64,000 nt of DNA from Actinomycetota bacterium (GTDB lineage: Bacteria; Actinomycetota; Thermoleophilia; Gaiellales; Gaiellaceae): contig PLJC01000022.1 of assembly GCA_003139545.1 (NCBI GenBank), forward strand, positions 22,011 to 86,010, in the 5' to 3' direction. The translations under genes and the position numbers were made by a program. Below, piece by piece: positions 7,918 to 16,290 of this stretch. The notes beneath the pieces were generated by a model. That model was not told the DNA's origin. It saw only the letters and a list, made by a program, of their open reading frames with translations, and did not search any database. The stretch's first letter is position 1, and each line of letters starts with the position of its first letter.

Positions 7918-8922
7918 ATGACCTCTGCCGTGCCGACCCCCGATCTCGCCGCCAGGACGCTGCACTTGGTCGACGTCCCCTCCGAGAGCCGTTCGGAGGC
8001 GGCGATCGTCGAGTTGGTGCGCGATCTCGTCCCCGGTGCGCCGATGTACGACGACGGCGAGGTGCTGCTGTACGGCGACGGCCCCATCGTCCTCGCAGGA
8101 CATCTGGACACGGTGCCCGCGCAGGGGAATCTGCCCGGCCGGATCGACAGCGGCGCGGTGCACGGCCTCGGGGCGAGCGACATGAAAGCCGGCGTCGCGG
8201 TGATGATCGAGCTCGCCCGTGCCGGTGTCCCCGCGCGCTACCTCTTCTTCACGCGTGAAGAAGTGCCGGTCAGCGAGAGCCCGCTGCCGGCGCTTTTCGC
8301 CACCGACCTGCTCCGCGACGTGGAACTGGCGGTCGTGCTCGAGCCGACGGACTGCGAGCTGCACGCCGGCTGTCTCGGCAACGTGCAGGCGCGCATCACC
8401 TTCCACGGCGAGAGCGCGCACTCCGCGCGCCCGTGGACCGGGGTGAACGCGATCCACGAGCTCGTGCGCGGCCTGCAGCCGCTCGTCGGGCTCGAGCCGG
8501 CCGACGTCGAGCTCGACGGGCTCGTGTACCGCGAGGTGGTGAGCGCCGTCCGCGTAGCTGGCGGTATCGCGTCGAACGTCGTTCCCGCGACCGCGTCCGC
8601 GGAGCTGAACATGCGCTTCATGCGTCCCGGCGCCGAGGCGCGCCTGCGCGCGCTTCTTCCCGAAGGCGAGATCGAGGTGCTGAGCGAGTCACCGTCCGCG
8701 CCGCCCGCGCTCGACAACGCGCACACCGCGCGGCTGCGCGACCTCGTGCAGGCCGTGAAGCCGAAGCAGGCGTGGACGCCGGTCGCGCAATTCGCCGAGC
8801 AGGGCATCAACGCGATCAACTACGGTCCCGGCGCGACCGCGTACGCGCATCGCGTCGACGAGCAAGTGCCGATCGAGAACCTCGAGCGCTGCTACGAGAC
8901 GCTGCGAGAATTCCTCTCGTGA
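7918..8922 (+). CDS. dapE: Succinyl-diaminopimelate desuccinylase
   Basis: M20-family metallopeptidase that removes succinate from N-succinyl-LL-DAP to give LL-DAP. The protein has 334 residues and an ATG start at 7918. Di-zinc ligands are visible: His62 and Asp64 in GHLDTVP, Asp88 in GASDMKAG, the catalytic Glu114-Glu115 pair in FTREEVP, Glu142 in LEPTD, and the C-terminal His in AYAHRVDE. The dimerisation (lid) domain lies between. Assignment to DapE rather than another M20 enzyme rests on the 4-bp overlaps with the following dapC-like aminotransferase and dapD, which together make the succinylase branch of lysine/DAP synthesis. Confidence 0.92.
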   Translation: MTSAVPTPDLAARTLHLVDVPSESRSEAAIVELVRDLVPGAPMYDDGEVLLYGDGPIVLAGHLDTVPAQGNLPGRIDSGAVHGLGASDMKAGVAVMIELARAGVPARYLFFTREEVPVSESPLPALFATDLLRDVELAVVLEPTDCELHAGCLGNVQARITFHGESAHSARPWTGVNAIHELVRGLQPLVGLEPADVELDGLVYREVVSAVRVAGGIASNVVPATASAELNMRFMRPGAEARLRALLPEGEIEVLSESPSAPPALDNAHTARLRDLVQAVKPKQAWTPVAQFAEQGINAINYGPGATAYAHRVDEQVPIENLERCYETLREFLS

Positions 8923-10019
8923 TCAATCCGACGCTCACGGAGATGGCGACGTACCCGTTCGTTCGCCTCGAGGAGGCACGGCGGCGGCTCGTGGCGGCCG
9001 GCGTCGAGGTGATCGACTTCGGCAAGGGCGACCCGAACGAGCCGACCGATCCGATGATCCGACAGGCGCTGATCGATGCGGTGCCCGAGCGTGCGCCGTA
9101 CCCGCTCGCGCAGGGCCTCCCAGAGCTGCGGCAGGCGGCGAGCGACTGGTGCAAACGGCGCTTCGGCGTCGCGGTCGACCCGGACACAGAGATCGTGCCG
9201 ACGTACGGATCGAAGGAGGCGATCTTCTCGCTCGCGCAGGTGCTCGACACCGCCGGCCGGACCGTCGTCTTCGGGGAGCCGGCGTATCCCGTCTACGAGC
9301 GCGGCGCGCTCTTCGCCGGCGCGAAGGTTCAGACGCTGCCGCTGCTGCGCGAGAACAGCTTCCTGCCCGACGTCGACGCGATCCCCGACGACACCGCGAT
9401 CGTCTGGGTCAACTACCCGCACAACCCGACGGGAGCGGTCGCCCCGCTCGAGTTCTACGAGCGGCTCGCGGCGGCTGCGGCCGAGCGCGGCTTCTACATC
9501 GCCTCCGACGAGGCGTACAGCGAGCTCTGGTTCGACCAGTCTCCGCCGTCGGTGCTGCAGCTGGCCGACCGCTCACGCGCGCTCGTCTTCCAGACCCTGA
9601 GCAAGCGATCGTCGATGACCGGATACCGCTCCGGCTTCGTGGCGGCGCCGGCGGAGATCGTCGCCGCGTTGAAGGCGTACCGTCCGACGGTCGGCACCGC
9701 ACCGCAGGAGTTCGTCCAGCGCGCCTCCGTCGTCGCGTGGAACGACGAGCGCCACGTCGACGAGACGCGCGCGCGGTACCGCGCGAAGCGCGACGTGATG
9801 ATCCCGGCAATCCAGGCGAAGGGCTGGGAGATCGTCGCGAGCGAGGCGACGATGTACCTCTGGGTGGTCGGGCCGGCTCCCGACGCGCTCCTCGAACGGG
9901 GCATCCTCGTCTCCCCCGGGGAGTTCTTCGGGCCGAGCGGCGCCGGCTACGTCCGCTTCGCACTCGTGCCGACCCTCGACGAGTGCGAGCGCGCAGCGGC
10001 GATACTCGCTGAGCTGTGA
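8919..10019 (+). CDS. dapC: Succinyldiaminopimelate aminotransferase (class I/II aminotransferase)
   Basis: PLP-dependent fold-type I aminotransferase, 366 residues, converting N-succinyl-2-amino-6-ketopimelate to N-succinyl-LL-DAP. Features: GKGDPNEPTDP near the N-terminus, NYPHNPTGAV with the substrate Asn, SDEAYSELWF with the PLP-pyridine Asp, the Schiff-base Lys in TLSKRSSMTGYRSGF, and a C-terminal phosphate or carboxylate-binding Arg in YVRFALVPT. The start is GTG 8919 within a GTGA overlap with dapE, and its own stop overlaps dapD by 4 bp. The operon context makes DapC far more likely than a generic aspartate aminotransferase. Confidence 0.9.
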   Translation: MINPTLTEMATYPFVRLEEARRRLVAAGVEVIDFGKGDPNEPTDPMIRQALIDAVPERAPYPLAQGLPELRQAASDWCKRRFGVAVDPDTEIVPTYGSKEAIFSLAQVLDTAGRTVVFGEPAYPVYERGALFAGAKVQTLPLLRENSFLPDVDAIPDDTAIVWVNYPHNPTGAVAPLEFYERLAAAAAERGFYIASDEAYSELWFDQSPPSVLQLADRSRALVFQTLSKRSSMTGYRSGFVAAPAEIVAALKAYRPTVGTAPQEFVQRASVVAWNDERHVDETRARYRAKRDVMIPAIQAKGWEIVASEATMYLWVVGPAPDALLERGILVSPGEFFGPSGAGYVRFALVPTLDECERAAAILAEL

Positions 10020-10756
10020 ATACCGAAGAGACCATCGCGGCCCTCGATCGCGGCGAGCTGCGCGTCGCCGAGAAGGTGGACGGCGACTGGCGCGTGAACG
10101 AGGACGCGAAGGCGGCCATCCTCGACTACTTCCGGATCAGCAAGCTCGAGCCGATCGAGGTCGGTCCCTACGAGTACGTGGACAAGATCCCGCTGAAGCA
10201 CAACTACGCCGAGCTCGGCGTGCGCGTCGTGCCGCCCGCGACCGCGCGTTTCGGCTCGTTCCTCTCGCGCGGCGTGGTGATGATGCCGAGCTACGTGAAC
10301 ATCGGCGCCTGGGTCGGGCCGAACACGATGATCGACACGTGGGCGACCGTCGGATCGTGCGCGCAGATCGGAGCGGACGTGCATCTCGCCGGCGGCGTGG
10401 GCGTCGGCGGCGTCCTCGAGCCGATCCAGGCGCGCCCGGTGATCGTGGAGGACGGCGCGTTCATCGGCTCGCGCTGCATCCTCACCGAGGGAGTGCTCAT
10501 CGGGGAGCGCGCCGTGCTCGCGCCGAACGTGTCGCTTACCGGATCCGTCCCCGTCATCGACGTCACCGGCCCCGAGCCGGTCGAGCACCGCGGCTATGTC
10601 CCGCCGTACTCGGTCGTCGTTCCCGGCACGCGGCCGAAGGAGTTTCCCGCAGGGACATACCAGCTCGGGTGCGCGCTCATCATCGGCCGGCGCAGCGAGC
10701 AGACCGATCTGAAGACGTCGTTGAACGACGTTCTGCGCGAGTATCAGATCGGCTGA
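10016..10756 (+). CDS. dapD: Tetrahydrodipicolinate N-succinyltransferase
   Basis: DapD transfers succinyl from succinyl-CoA to tetrahydrodipicolinate, committing to the succinylase route to meso-DAP and lysine. The protein has 246 residues and a GTG start at 10016, 4 bp inside dapC. The middle holds a left-handed parallel beta-helix of hexapeptide repeats (VVMMPSYVNIGAWVG, CAQIGADVHLAGG, GAFIGSRCILTEGVLIG). The protein is expected to be a cytoplasmic trimer. It is convergent with dapF, and the 3' ends overlap by 13 bp (10744-10756). Confidence 0.93.
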   Translation: MNTEETIAALDRGELRVAEKVDGDWRVNEDAKAAILDYFRISKLEPIEVGPYEYVDKIPLKHNYAELGVRVVPPATARFGSFLSRGVVMMPSYVNIGAWVGPNTMIDTWATVGSCAQIGADVHLAGGVGVGGVLEPIQARPVIVEDGAFIGSRCILTEGVLIGERAVLAPNVSLTGSVPVIDVTGPEPVEHRGYVPPYSVVVPGTRPKEFPAGTYQLGCALIIGRRSEQTDLKTSLNDVLREYQIG

Positions 10757-11412
10757 GCCGGCCCGGTGAGCGTCGCGCGGCCGCCCTCGAGGCGCACGCG
10801 CAGGTCGCCGCCGGGAAAGTGCACGACCACGTCACCCTCGCCGTGCGTCGCCGCCGCAACTGCGACGGCGCTCGAACCGGAGGCCGTCGTCTCCCCCACG
10901 CCGCGCTCCCAGACGCGCGCGGTCACCTCGCCGGGCGCGTCGATGCGCGCGACCTGGACGTTCGTCCGGTTCGGAAAGCGCGGATGCGTCTCGAGCAGCG
11001 GCCCGATCCGCGGGAGGTCGTCGGGGTCGCCGACGACGACCGCGTGCGGGTTGCCGACCGACACGCGGACGACGTCGAGATCCGCGATGCGCTCCGGCTC
11101 GGAGACTTCGACATCACCGAGCTCCGACTCGTACAGCTCGCCTACGCGCCGTACCTCGACCACGCGCGGGCCGACGCGCACGTGCGCGACGTCATGACCG
11201 GTGCGCTCCATGAGCCACGCACCTGCGATGCGCGTCCCGTTGCCCGACATCTCGGCGTGAGATCCGTCCGGATTCACGATCGCAATGTCCATGTCGTCCC
11301 CATCGACCGATAGGACGTCGACCGCTCCGTCGAGGCCGTCCTCGTGCACGTACGGCTCACCCTCCAGGACGAGGTACACGTTCCCGTGTGCGTGCCAGCG
11401 CGACGATGTCAT
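10744..11412 (-). CDS. dapF: Diaminopimelate epimerase homologue lacking both catalytic cysteines
   Basis: DapF interconverts LL- and meso-DAP using two cysteines as acid/base. This homologue keeps the fold signatures HGNVYLV, NPDGSHAE, SVGNPHAVV, PRFPNRTNV and VWERGVGET. The residue before GNGTR is Ser (EMSGNGTR) where the family has Cys, and the second site reads TASGSSA instead of ACGTGA. The codons are TCG and TCC on direct reading. It is 222 residues, about 50 fewer than usual, and the segment that normally carries the G-x-G-A-D-G motif is shortened. ATG 11412 is the plausible start, overlapping miaA by 56 bp. The DAP-gene neighbourhood supports a DAP role; activity is uncertain. Confidence 0.75.
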   Translation of the reverse strand: MTSSRWHAHGNVYLVLEGEPYVHEDGLDGAVDVLSVDGDDMDIAIVNPDGSHAEMSGNGTRIAGAWLMERTGHDVAHVRVGPRVVEVRRVGELYESELGDVEVSEPERIADLDVVRVSVGNPHAVVVGDPDDLPRIGPLLETHPRFPNRTNVQVARIDAPGEVTARVWERGVGETTASGSSAVAVAAATHGEGDVVVHFPGGDLRVRLEGGRATLTGPAQPI

Positions 11413-12256
11413 CGGCGATCTCGCCCGGCGGGCGATCCGCGTCGACCATAGCGATGCCGGGAATGCGGCGCATCCATTTGCGCTGGTACGCCGCATAGCG
11501 GCGCGTGCGCACGACGAGCGCTGCGATCGCTTCCTCGCGCGGCAGGGTCGCCACCTCCTCCAGGCCGAGAGCCTGCCGCGCGGTGATCGAGATCGTCCCC
11601 GTGAGCGCGAGCCGAACTTCCTCCTCCACGCCCGCCTCGAACATCGCTCGCGTCCGCTCTTCGATGCGCGCCTCGAGCACGGCCTTCGGGACGTCGAGCC
11701 CGACGACGACCGTCGGGTGGCGCGTCGGGCCGGCCCAGAGCCGGTCCTCACCGGGCGCGAGGGACGCTCCCGCCTCGGCGAGCTCGAGGGCGCGGACGAC
11801 GCGCCGGCGGTCGTTCGCGTGCACTGCCGCGGCCGCCGCCGGGTCGAGCTCCTCCAGCCGGGCATGGGCGGCCTCGGCGCCGCCCTCGTCGTAGAAGCCT
11901 TCCCACCGCTCCCGGGCGCCCGGCGCAGGCGCCGGCGGCAGCGAGAGCTCGGCGAGCGCGGCCCGGAGGTACAGCCCGGTGCCGCCGACGACGATCGGCG
12001 TCCGGCCGGCGGCCAGGATCTCGTCCACCGCGGCATGGGCCAGCGGGGCGTATTCGCCGACCGAGGCCTCTCGGTCGAGGTGCCAGATCCCGACCATCCG
12101 GGTAGGCTCAATAGGCTGGTTCGTCAGGATCGGGATTCCCCGATAGACCTGAAGGGCATCAGCAGAGACGAGCTCGGCTGGAATCCGGTCGGCGACTTCC
12201 GCAGCGACCCTCGATTTGCCGCTCGCGGTCGGCCCGAAGATGCCGATAACCGTCAC
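11357..12256 (-). CDS. miaA: tRNA dimethylallyltransferase MiaA
   Basis: MiaA adds dimethylallyl to N6 of A37 in tRNAs reading UNN codons, giving i6A. The protein has 299 residues and a GTG start at 12256. The P-loop GPTASGKSRVA (residues 8-18), the SADALQVYRG block, the TNQP motif and the C-terminal YAAYQRKWMRR tRNA-binding helix are present. The product is the substrate of MiaB, encoded at 13245-14561 on the same strand; a plus-strand membrane gene now separates them. The C-terminus overlaps the proposed dapF start by 56 bp, which is unusually long for this genome, where 1- to 4-bp overlaps are the rule. Confidence 0.94.
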   Translation of the reverse strand: MTVIGIFGPTASGKSRVAAEVADRIPAELVSADALQVYRGIPILTNQPIEPTRMVGIWHLDREASVGEYAPLAHAAVDEILAAGRTPIVVGGTGLYLRAALAELSLPPAPAPGARERWEGFYDEGGAEAAHARLEELDPAAAAAVHANDRRRVVRALELAEAGASLAPGEDRLWAGPTRHPTVVVGLDVPKAVLEARIEERTRAMFEAGVEEEVRLALTGTISITARQALGLEEVATLPREEAIAALVVRTRRYAAYQRKWMRRIPGIAMVDADRPPGEIADDIVALARTRERVPRPGG

Positions 12257-12339
12257 CGGAGGATTCTCCCCTGCGTCACCTGAACTTCGAACCGAAGAGC
12301 CATCTGCACCGGTCGACGACGGAGTCGTCGTTCTTCCTC

Positions 12340-13248
12340 GTGGCCGCCTCGCTCCTCGCGCTGGCGACGCTGTTTGCGCTGAGCGAGGTCGCCGGCTTCG
12401 AGCGGGTCTGGGATCGGATGCAGCACGTGCAGCCGATCTGGTTCCTCGTCGCGTTCGGCGCGGAGATCGTCGCGTACCTCGGGTACATGTTCGGGTACCG
12501 AGAGGTGTCTCGCGTCGACGACGGGCCGAAGATGGGCAACGGCCGCGCGGCCGCGGCAGTCGCCGCCGGATTCGGGCCGTTCGTCACCCAGGGCGGGTTC
12601 GCGCTCGACCTGCACGCGTTCAAGCAAAGCGGAATCTCAGACCGTGAGGCGCGCGTGCGGGTGCTCGGCCTCGGCGCGCTCGAGTACGCCCTGCTCGCCC
12701 CGGCTGCCTGCATCGCGTCCATCCAGCTGCTCGCGAGCGGCGCACACACGCCGACGATGGGCCTGACGCTCCCGTGGGCGATCACCGTGCCGCTCGGCTT
12801 CGCCGCTGCGTTGTGGGCGGTCGGCCATCGCCAGCGGTTCCGCAACAAGGGGTACTGGCGCGACGGGCTCGCGCAGGCGCTCGACTCGATCCACGTGCTC
12901 CGCTGTCTCTTTGCGCGGCGGCACCTCGCCGGGCCGCTCGGCGCGGCCGTGTACTGGTTCGGGGAGATGACGTGCCTGTGGGCGTGCCTGCATGCATTCG
13001 CGCACGGCGCACCCAACGTCGAGCTCCTGCTGCTCGGCTACGCAACCGGCTACGCGCTCACGCGACGGACGCTGCCGCTCGGCGGCGCCGGCGCCGTGGA
13101 GGCGCTGCTGCCCTTCGCGCTCTCGTGGACCGGCGTGCCGCTCGCGGCAGCTGTCCTCGCCGTCTTCACCTACCGCATCTTCAACTTCTGGCTGCCGGTC
13201 GTTCCCGCCGTCGTGGGAATGCGCAGCCTGCGCGCGGCCGAAGCCTAG
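12340..13248 (+). CDS. Lysylphosphatidylglycerol synthetase-like (UPF0104/YbhN-type) membrane protein
   Basis: An integral membrane protein of about 302 residues with roughly seven hydrophobic segments. The pattern fits the flippase-like LPG-synthase TM-region family: LDLHAFKQSGISDREARVRVLGLGALEYALL early, and GYALTRRTLPLGGAGAVEALLPFAL near the end. This family includes the flippase half of MprF and many actinobacterial YbhN-like proteins of unknown function. GTG 12340 is the first ordinary start in frame. The open frame continues about 70 bp upstream with only a CTG (12271), so the N-terminus is uncertain. It is convergent with miaB, overlapping by 4 bp. Confidence 0.7.
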   Translation: MAASLLALATLFALSEVAGFERVWDRMQHVQPIWFLVAFGAEIVAYLGYMFGYREVSRVDDGPKMGNGRAAAAVAAGFGPFVTQGGFALDLHAFKQSGISDREARVRVLGLGALEYALLAPAACIASIQLLASGAHTPTMGLTLPWAITVPLGFAAALWAVGHRQRFRNKGYWRDGLAQALDSIHVLRCLFARRHLAGPLGAAVYWFGEMTCLWACLHAFAHGAPNVELLLLGYATGYALTRRTLPLGGAGAVEALLPFALSWTGVPLAAAVLAVFTYRIFNFWLPVVPAVVGMRSLRAAEA

Positions 13249-14561
13249 ACCCGAACGACGGCGAGCTGTACGCCGCCGAGCGTCTGCGACGTCGCACGCT
13301 CGATCCTCACGTTCACGAGATCGCCGGGAGGAGCGTCGCCCGTGAAGTTCACTGCCATGTTGCGGCGCGTGCGTCCTCGCAAGAAGCTCGGATCGGTCCG
13401 GCTCGGCCCTTCGACGAGCACTTCTTCGACGTTGCCGACCCGGGTCGCATTGCGCTCGGTCGCGACGCGCTGCACGACCTCAACGAGCCGCTCGATCCGG
13501 TCACGTTTCACGTCGTCGGGAACCTGGTCCGTGCGTGCGGCCGCCTCCGTGCCGGCGCGCGGCGAGTAGACGAACGTGAACGCACTGTCGAACCCGACCT
13601 CCTCGACCGCCGTCAGCGTCTCGCAGAAGTCCTCCTCCGTCTCGCCCGGGAAGCCGACGATCAGGTCTGTCGACAAGGCGAGATCGGGGATGGCGGCGCG
13701 CATCTCGTCCACCAGAGCGAGATAGCGCTCGCGCGAATACGTCCGCCGCATCGCCTTGAGCACACGGGTCGATCCCGACTGGAGCGGGAGATGCGCGTGC
13801 TCGCACACCGCGTTGCACTCCGCCATCGCCTCGATGACGTTCGCACGGAAGTCCTTCGGGTGCGGGCTCGTGAACCGGATGCGCTCGATGCCGTCGACGG
13901 CGTCCACGGCGCGCAGCAGCTGCGCGAAATCGGTGCCGAGGTCGCGCCCGTACGAGTTGACGTTCTGGCCGAGCAGCGTCACCTCCCGCACGCCCGCGGT
14001 CGCGAGCGACTCGATCTCGGCAAGGACCTCACCCGGCCGCCTCGACACCTCGCGGCCGCGCACGGCCGGGACGATGCAGTACGAGCACACCGAGTTGCAG
14101 CCCATCGAGATCTGAACCCACGCCTGGAACGTCCGCTCGCGGTGCATCGGCAGCGTCGCGGCGAACACCCGCTCCTCCCCGGTCCCCCACGTGCCACGCG
14201 CGACGCCGAAGCCTCCTGCGCCGAGCCACTCGCCGAGATGGGCGATCGTCCCCGGCCCGAACGCGACGTCGACCTGCGGATAGAGGGAGAAGATGCGCTC
14301 CTGCTGCGCCTCGGCGTAGCAGCCGCCGACGGCGATCACCGTGTCCGGATGCGCGCGCTTTCGCGCGCCTGCGTCGCCGAGATACGCGGCGAGCTTCGTG
14401 TCCGGCTTCTCCCGGATCGTGCAGGTGTTGAACACGACGACGTCCGCGTCCTCCGGCGCCGCCGCCTCGCCGAGGCCGAGCTCTTCGAGCATGCCCTTGA
14501 TGCGCTCGGAGTCGTGAGCGTTCATCTGGCAGCCGAAGGTGGTGACGTGGTACCGGCGCAC
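13245..14561 (-). CDS. miaB: tRNA-2-methylthio-N6-dimethylallyladenosine synthase MiaB
   Basis: Radical-SAM methylthiotransferase that converts i6A37 to ms2i6A37. The UPF0004 domain carries Cys11 (FGCQMN), Cys47 (FNTCTIR) and Cys81 (GGCYAEAQ) for the auxiliary 4Fe-4S cluster. The radical-SAM motif CNSVCSYCIVP supplies the second cluster. A TRAM domain forms the C-terminal ~65 residues (GNVEEVLVEG, RNMAVNF). GTG 14561 (VRRYHVTTFG) is preferred: it gives the standard MiaB N-terminus of 438 residues and avoids overlap with the divergent gene at 14582, whereas an upstream start at 14612 would add 17 unusual basic residues. Confidence 0.95.
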   Translation of the reverse strand: MRRYHVTTFGCQMNAHDSERIKGMLEELGLGEAAAPEDADVVVFNTCTIREKPDTKLAAYLGDAGARKRAHPDTVIAVGGCYAEAQQERIFSLYPQVDVAFGPGTIAHLGEWLGAGGFGVARGTWGTGEERVFAATLPMHRERTFQAWVQISMGCNSVCSYCIVPAVRGREVSRRPGEVLAEIESLATAGVREVTLLGQNVNSYGRDLGTDFAQLLRAVDAVDGIERIRFTSPHPKDFRANVIEAMAECNAVCEHAHLPLQSGSTRVLKAMRRTYSRERYLALVDEMRAAIPDLALSTDLIVGFPGETEEDFCETLTAVEEVGFDSAFTFVYSPRAGTEAAARTDQVPDDVKRDRIERLVEVVQRVATERNATRVGNVEEVLVEGPSRTDPSFLRGRTRRNMAVNFTGDAPPGDLVNVRIERATSQTLGGVQLAVVRV

Positions 14562-14581
14562 CCGCGTAGGGTAGCCGGGCC

Positions 14582-15409
14582 ATGAGCGCCCAAACCGCCG
14601 TCGCGGTCGCACTGGCGCTCGCGGCGACCACGCTGACGAACGTCGCCTACCTCCGCGAGCACGACGCGGTGAAGGCCCTTCCGGACTTCTCCCCGCGGCG
14701 GCCTGTACAGGCGGTGCGAGTCGTGATCACCGATCGCGACTGGCTTCGCGGCTTCGCGCTCGAGAGCACCGGCTTCACTCTGTACGTCGTCGCGCTAGCG
14801 CTCGCGCCCCTGACCCTCGTGCAGAGCCTCGGCGCGGGCGGAATCGGCATCCTCGCCTTCGTCTCGGCGCGCGTGGGCGGTAGGGCGCTTCCGCGGCACG
14901 AGGTCGTCGGCGTCGTCGTCTCCGTCGTCGGTCTGGTCGCGCTCGCGGTCTCCCTCGCAGGCGGCAGCGGCGAGGGCGGCGGCGGCTCGTCGCTGGAGAT
15001 CGAGCTCTGGCTCGCCGCGACCGCGGCAGCGGCGGTCATCGTGGTGGCCGTCGGCCGCCGGTTCGGCGGGCTCGCCGTCTCCGAGGGCATCGCCGGGGGG
15101 CTCTTCTTCTCCATCGGCGACCTCTCAGTGAAGGTCGCCACGCAGGGCGGCGGCCGCGCCGCCTTCGGGATCACCGTCGTCGCCGGGTACGCGCTCGGCA
15201 CCGCCCTCCTCCAGCTCGGCTACCGGCACGGCGGCGCGCTCACCGTCGCCGGCCTCGCGACGCTTCTGACGAACGCGTTGCCGATCGCCGCCGGAACGGT
15301 CGTGCTGGGAGAGCCGGTGCCGACAGGTGCGCTCGGCGCCGTCCGGGTGCTCGCCTTCGTCGCCGTCACCGCCGGCGCCATCCTCCTCGCGCGGCGCAGC
15401 CGCGGGTAG
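14582..15409 (+). CDS. DMT-superfamily (EamA-like) multi-pass membrane protein
   Basis: 275 residues with about nine or ten hydrophobic segments arranged as two internal halves, as in drug/metabolite transporters. The N-terminal half has TLVQSLGAGGIGILAFVSA; the second half has EGIAGGLFFSIGDLSVK and LLTNALPIAAGTVVLGEPVP, the last resembling the conserved final-helix motif of EamA proteins. No substrate can be inferred. The ATG is 20 bp from the divergent miaB start. The next gene begins 2 bp after its stop, suggesting co-transcription. Confidence 0.65.
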   Translation: MSAQTAVAVALALAATTLTNVAYLREHDAVKALPDFSPRRPVQAVRVVITDRDWLRGFALESTGFTLYVVALALAPLTLVQSLGAGGIGILAFVSARVGGRALPRHEVVGVVVSVVGLVALAVSLAGGSGEGGGGSSLEIELWLAATAAAAVIVVAVGRRFGGLAVSEGIAGGLFFSIGDLSVKVATQGGGRAAFGITVVAGYALGTALLQLGYRHGGALTVAGLATLLTNALPIAAGTVVLGEPVPTGALGAVRVLAFVAVTAGAILLARRSRG

Positions 15410-15411
15410 CC

Positions 15412-16281
15412 GTGAAGCGTTCCATCGTCGTCGTCGCCTTCGTCGCGCTCGTGCTGCCCGCGACAGCGGGAGCGCATCTGCGGACCGGGACCGTCGCCGT
15501 CGACTACCGCCCCCGCATCACGCACCGCCCGCCGGGGCCGTTCACCATCGGCGTCTATCTGAGCGATCGCGCGCTCCATCTCAGCGTCCAACGCGACGCC
15601 ACCGTCGTCGTGTACGGCTATCTCGGCGAGGCGTTCGTGCGAGTGAACGACGCCGGCGTCGCCGTCGACACGGACTCGCCCACCGCCGCAGCGACCGGGC
15701 TCGTCCCCCGCGGCACGCCGCATCGTGGCTGGGTGCTCCGCTCGAAGGGCCGCTCCGTCGTGTGGCACGACGTGCGCACGAGCCGGCGGCAGTGGAGCGT
15801 CCCCATCGCGGTGGACGGCCGCCGCGAAGCGATCGCGGGTGAAACGCAGACGTTGCCGCGGCCAGCGCTCTGGCCGTGGCTCGTCCTCCTCGCGGCGATC
15901 GGAGCGGCTGGGGCCGCTGTCCGCCGCTCGACGCCGCTCGGGCTGCTCTCATCAGCGGCCGCGATCATCGTTGCCGCCGGGTTTGCACTCAGTACGTATG
16001 CCGACCCCGGCACGTGGATCGCCGGCGTCGACGAGCTCTTCTTCGCCGCGGCCGGCGTCGGCGTCCTCCGCTGGGGGCCGCCGGTCGCGCGGCTGCCGAG
16101 CGCGTTGTGGCTGAGCGTCCTCGGTCTCGCAGTCGGGCTGAGCAAGGGCGCGGTGTTTCTCCACGCGCTCGTGCTGGCACCGCTACCCGGTACGGCGATG
16201 CGCGCAGCGGTGGTGATCGCCGTCGGCTCTGGTCTCGCCGGAGCAGTGGCTGCCTGCGTCGCGTACGCGCGGGCTGGCTAG
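15412..16281 (+). CDS. Secreted or membrane-anchored protein of unknown function
   Basis: The protein has 289 residues and a GTG start at 15412, 2 bp after the preceding stop. An N-terminal signal peptide (KRSIVVVAFVALVLPATAGA) is followed by an extracytoplasmic domain of about 120 residues rich in short beta-like stretches (FTIGVYLSDRALHLSV, TVVVYGYLGEAFVRVN). The C-terminal half has four or five hydrophobic helices. The topology (exported beta domain then TM bundle) is reminiscent of CopC/CopD-like fusion proteins, and the mature start at AHLR would suit an N-terminal His. Key copper ligands cannot be confirmed, so no function is assigned. Confidence 0.55.
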   Translation: MKRSIVVVAFVALVLPATAGAHLRTGTVAVDYRPRITHRPPGPFTIGVYLSDRALHLSVQRDATVVVYGYLGEAFVRVNDAGVAVDTDSPTAAATGLVPRGTPHRGWVLRSKGRSVVWHDVRTSRRQWSVPIAVDGRREAIAGETQTLPRPALWPWLVLLAAIGAAGAAVRRSTPLGLLSSAAAIIVAAGFALSTYADPGTWIAGVDELFFAAAGVGVLRWGPPVARLPSALWLSVLGLAVGLSKGAVFLHALVLAPLPGTAMRAAVVIAVGSGLAGAVAACVAYARAG

Positions 16282-16290
16282 GCTGGGCCG

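Noticed and set aside
6503..7921. Long plus-strand open frame antisense to dut and hflX
   Set aside because: Third-position GC bias makes antisense frames open. The translation is Arg/Leu/Glu-rich with no family motif, while the minus strand encodes clear HflX and dUTPase.
8574..8584. GAAC-GTC-GTTC inside dapE as a second SOS box
   Set aside because: The spacer is 3 bases instead of 4, and it lies deep in a coding region with no start nearby.
12774..14585. 1.8-kb plus-strand open frame covering miaB antisense
   Set aside because: It crosses two real genes (the LPG-synthase-like gene out of frame and miaB antisense) and has no domain; the miaB motifs on the minus strand are decisive.
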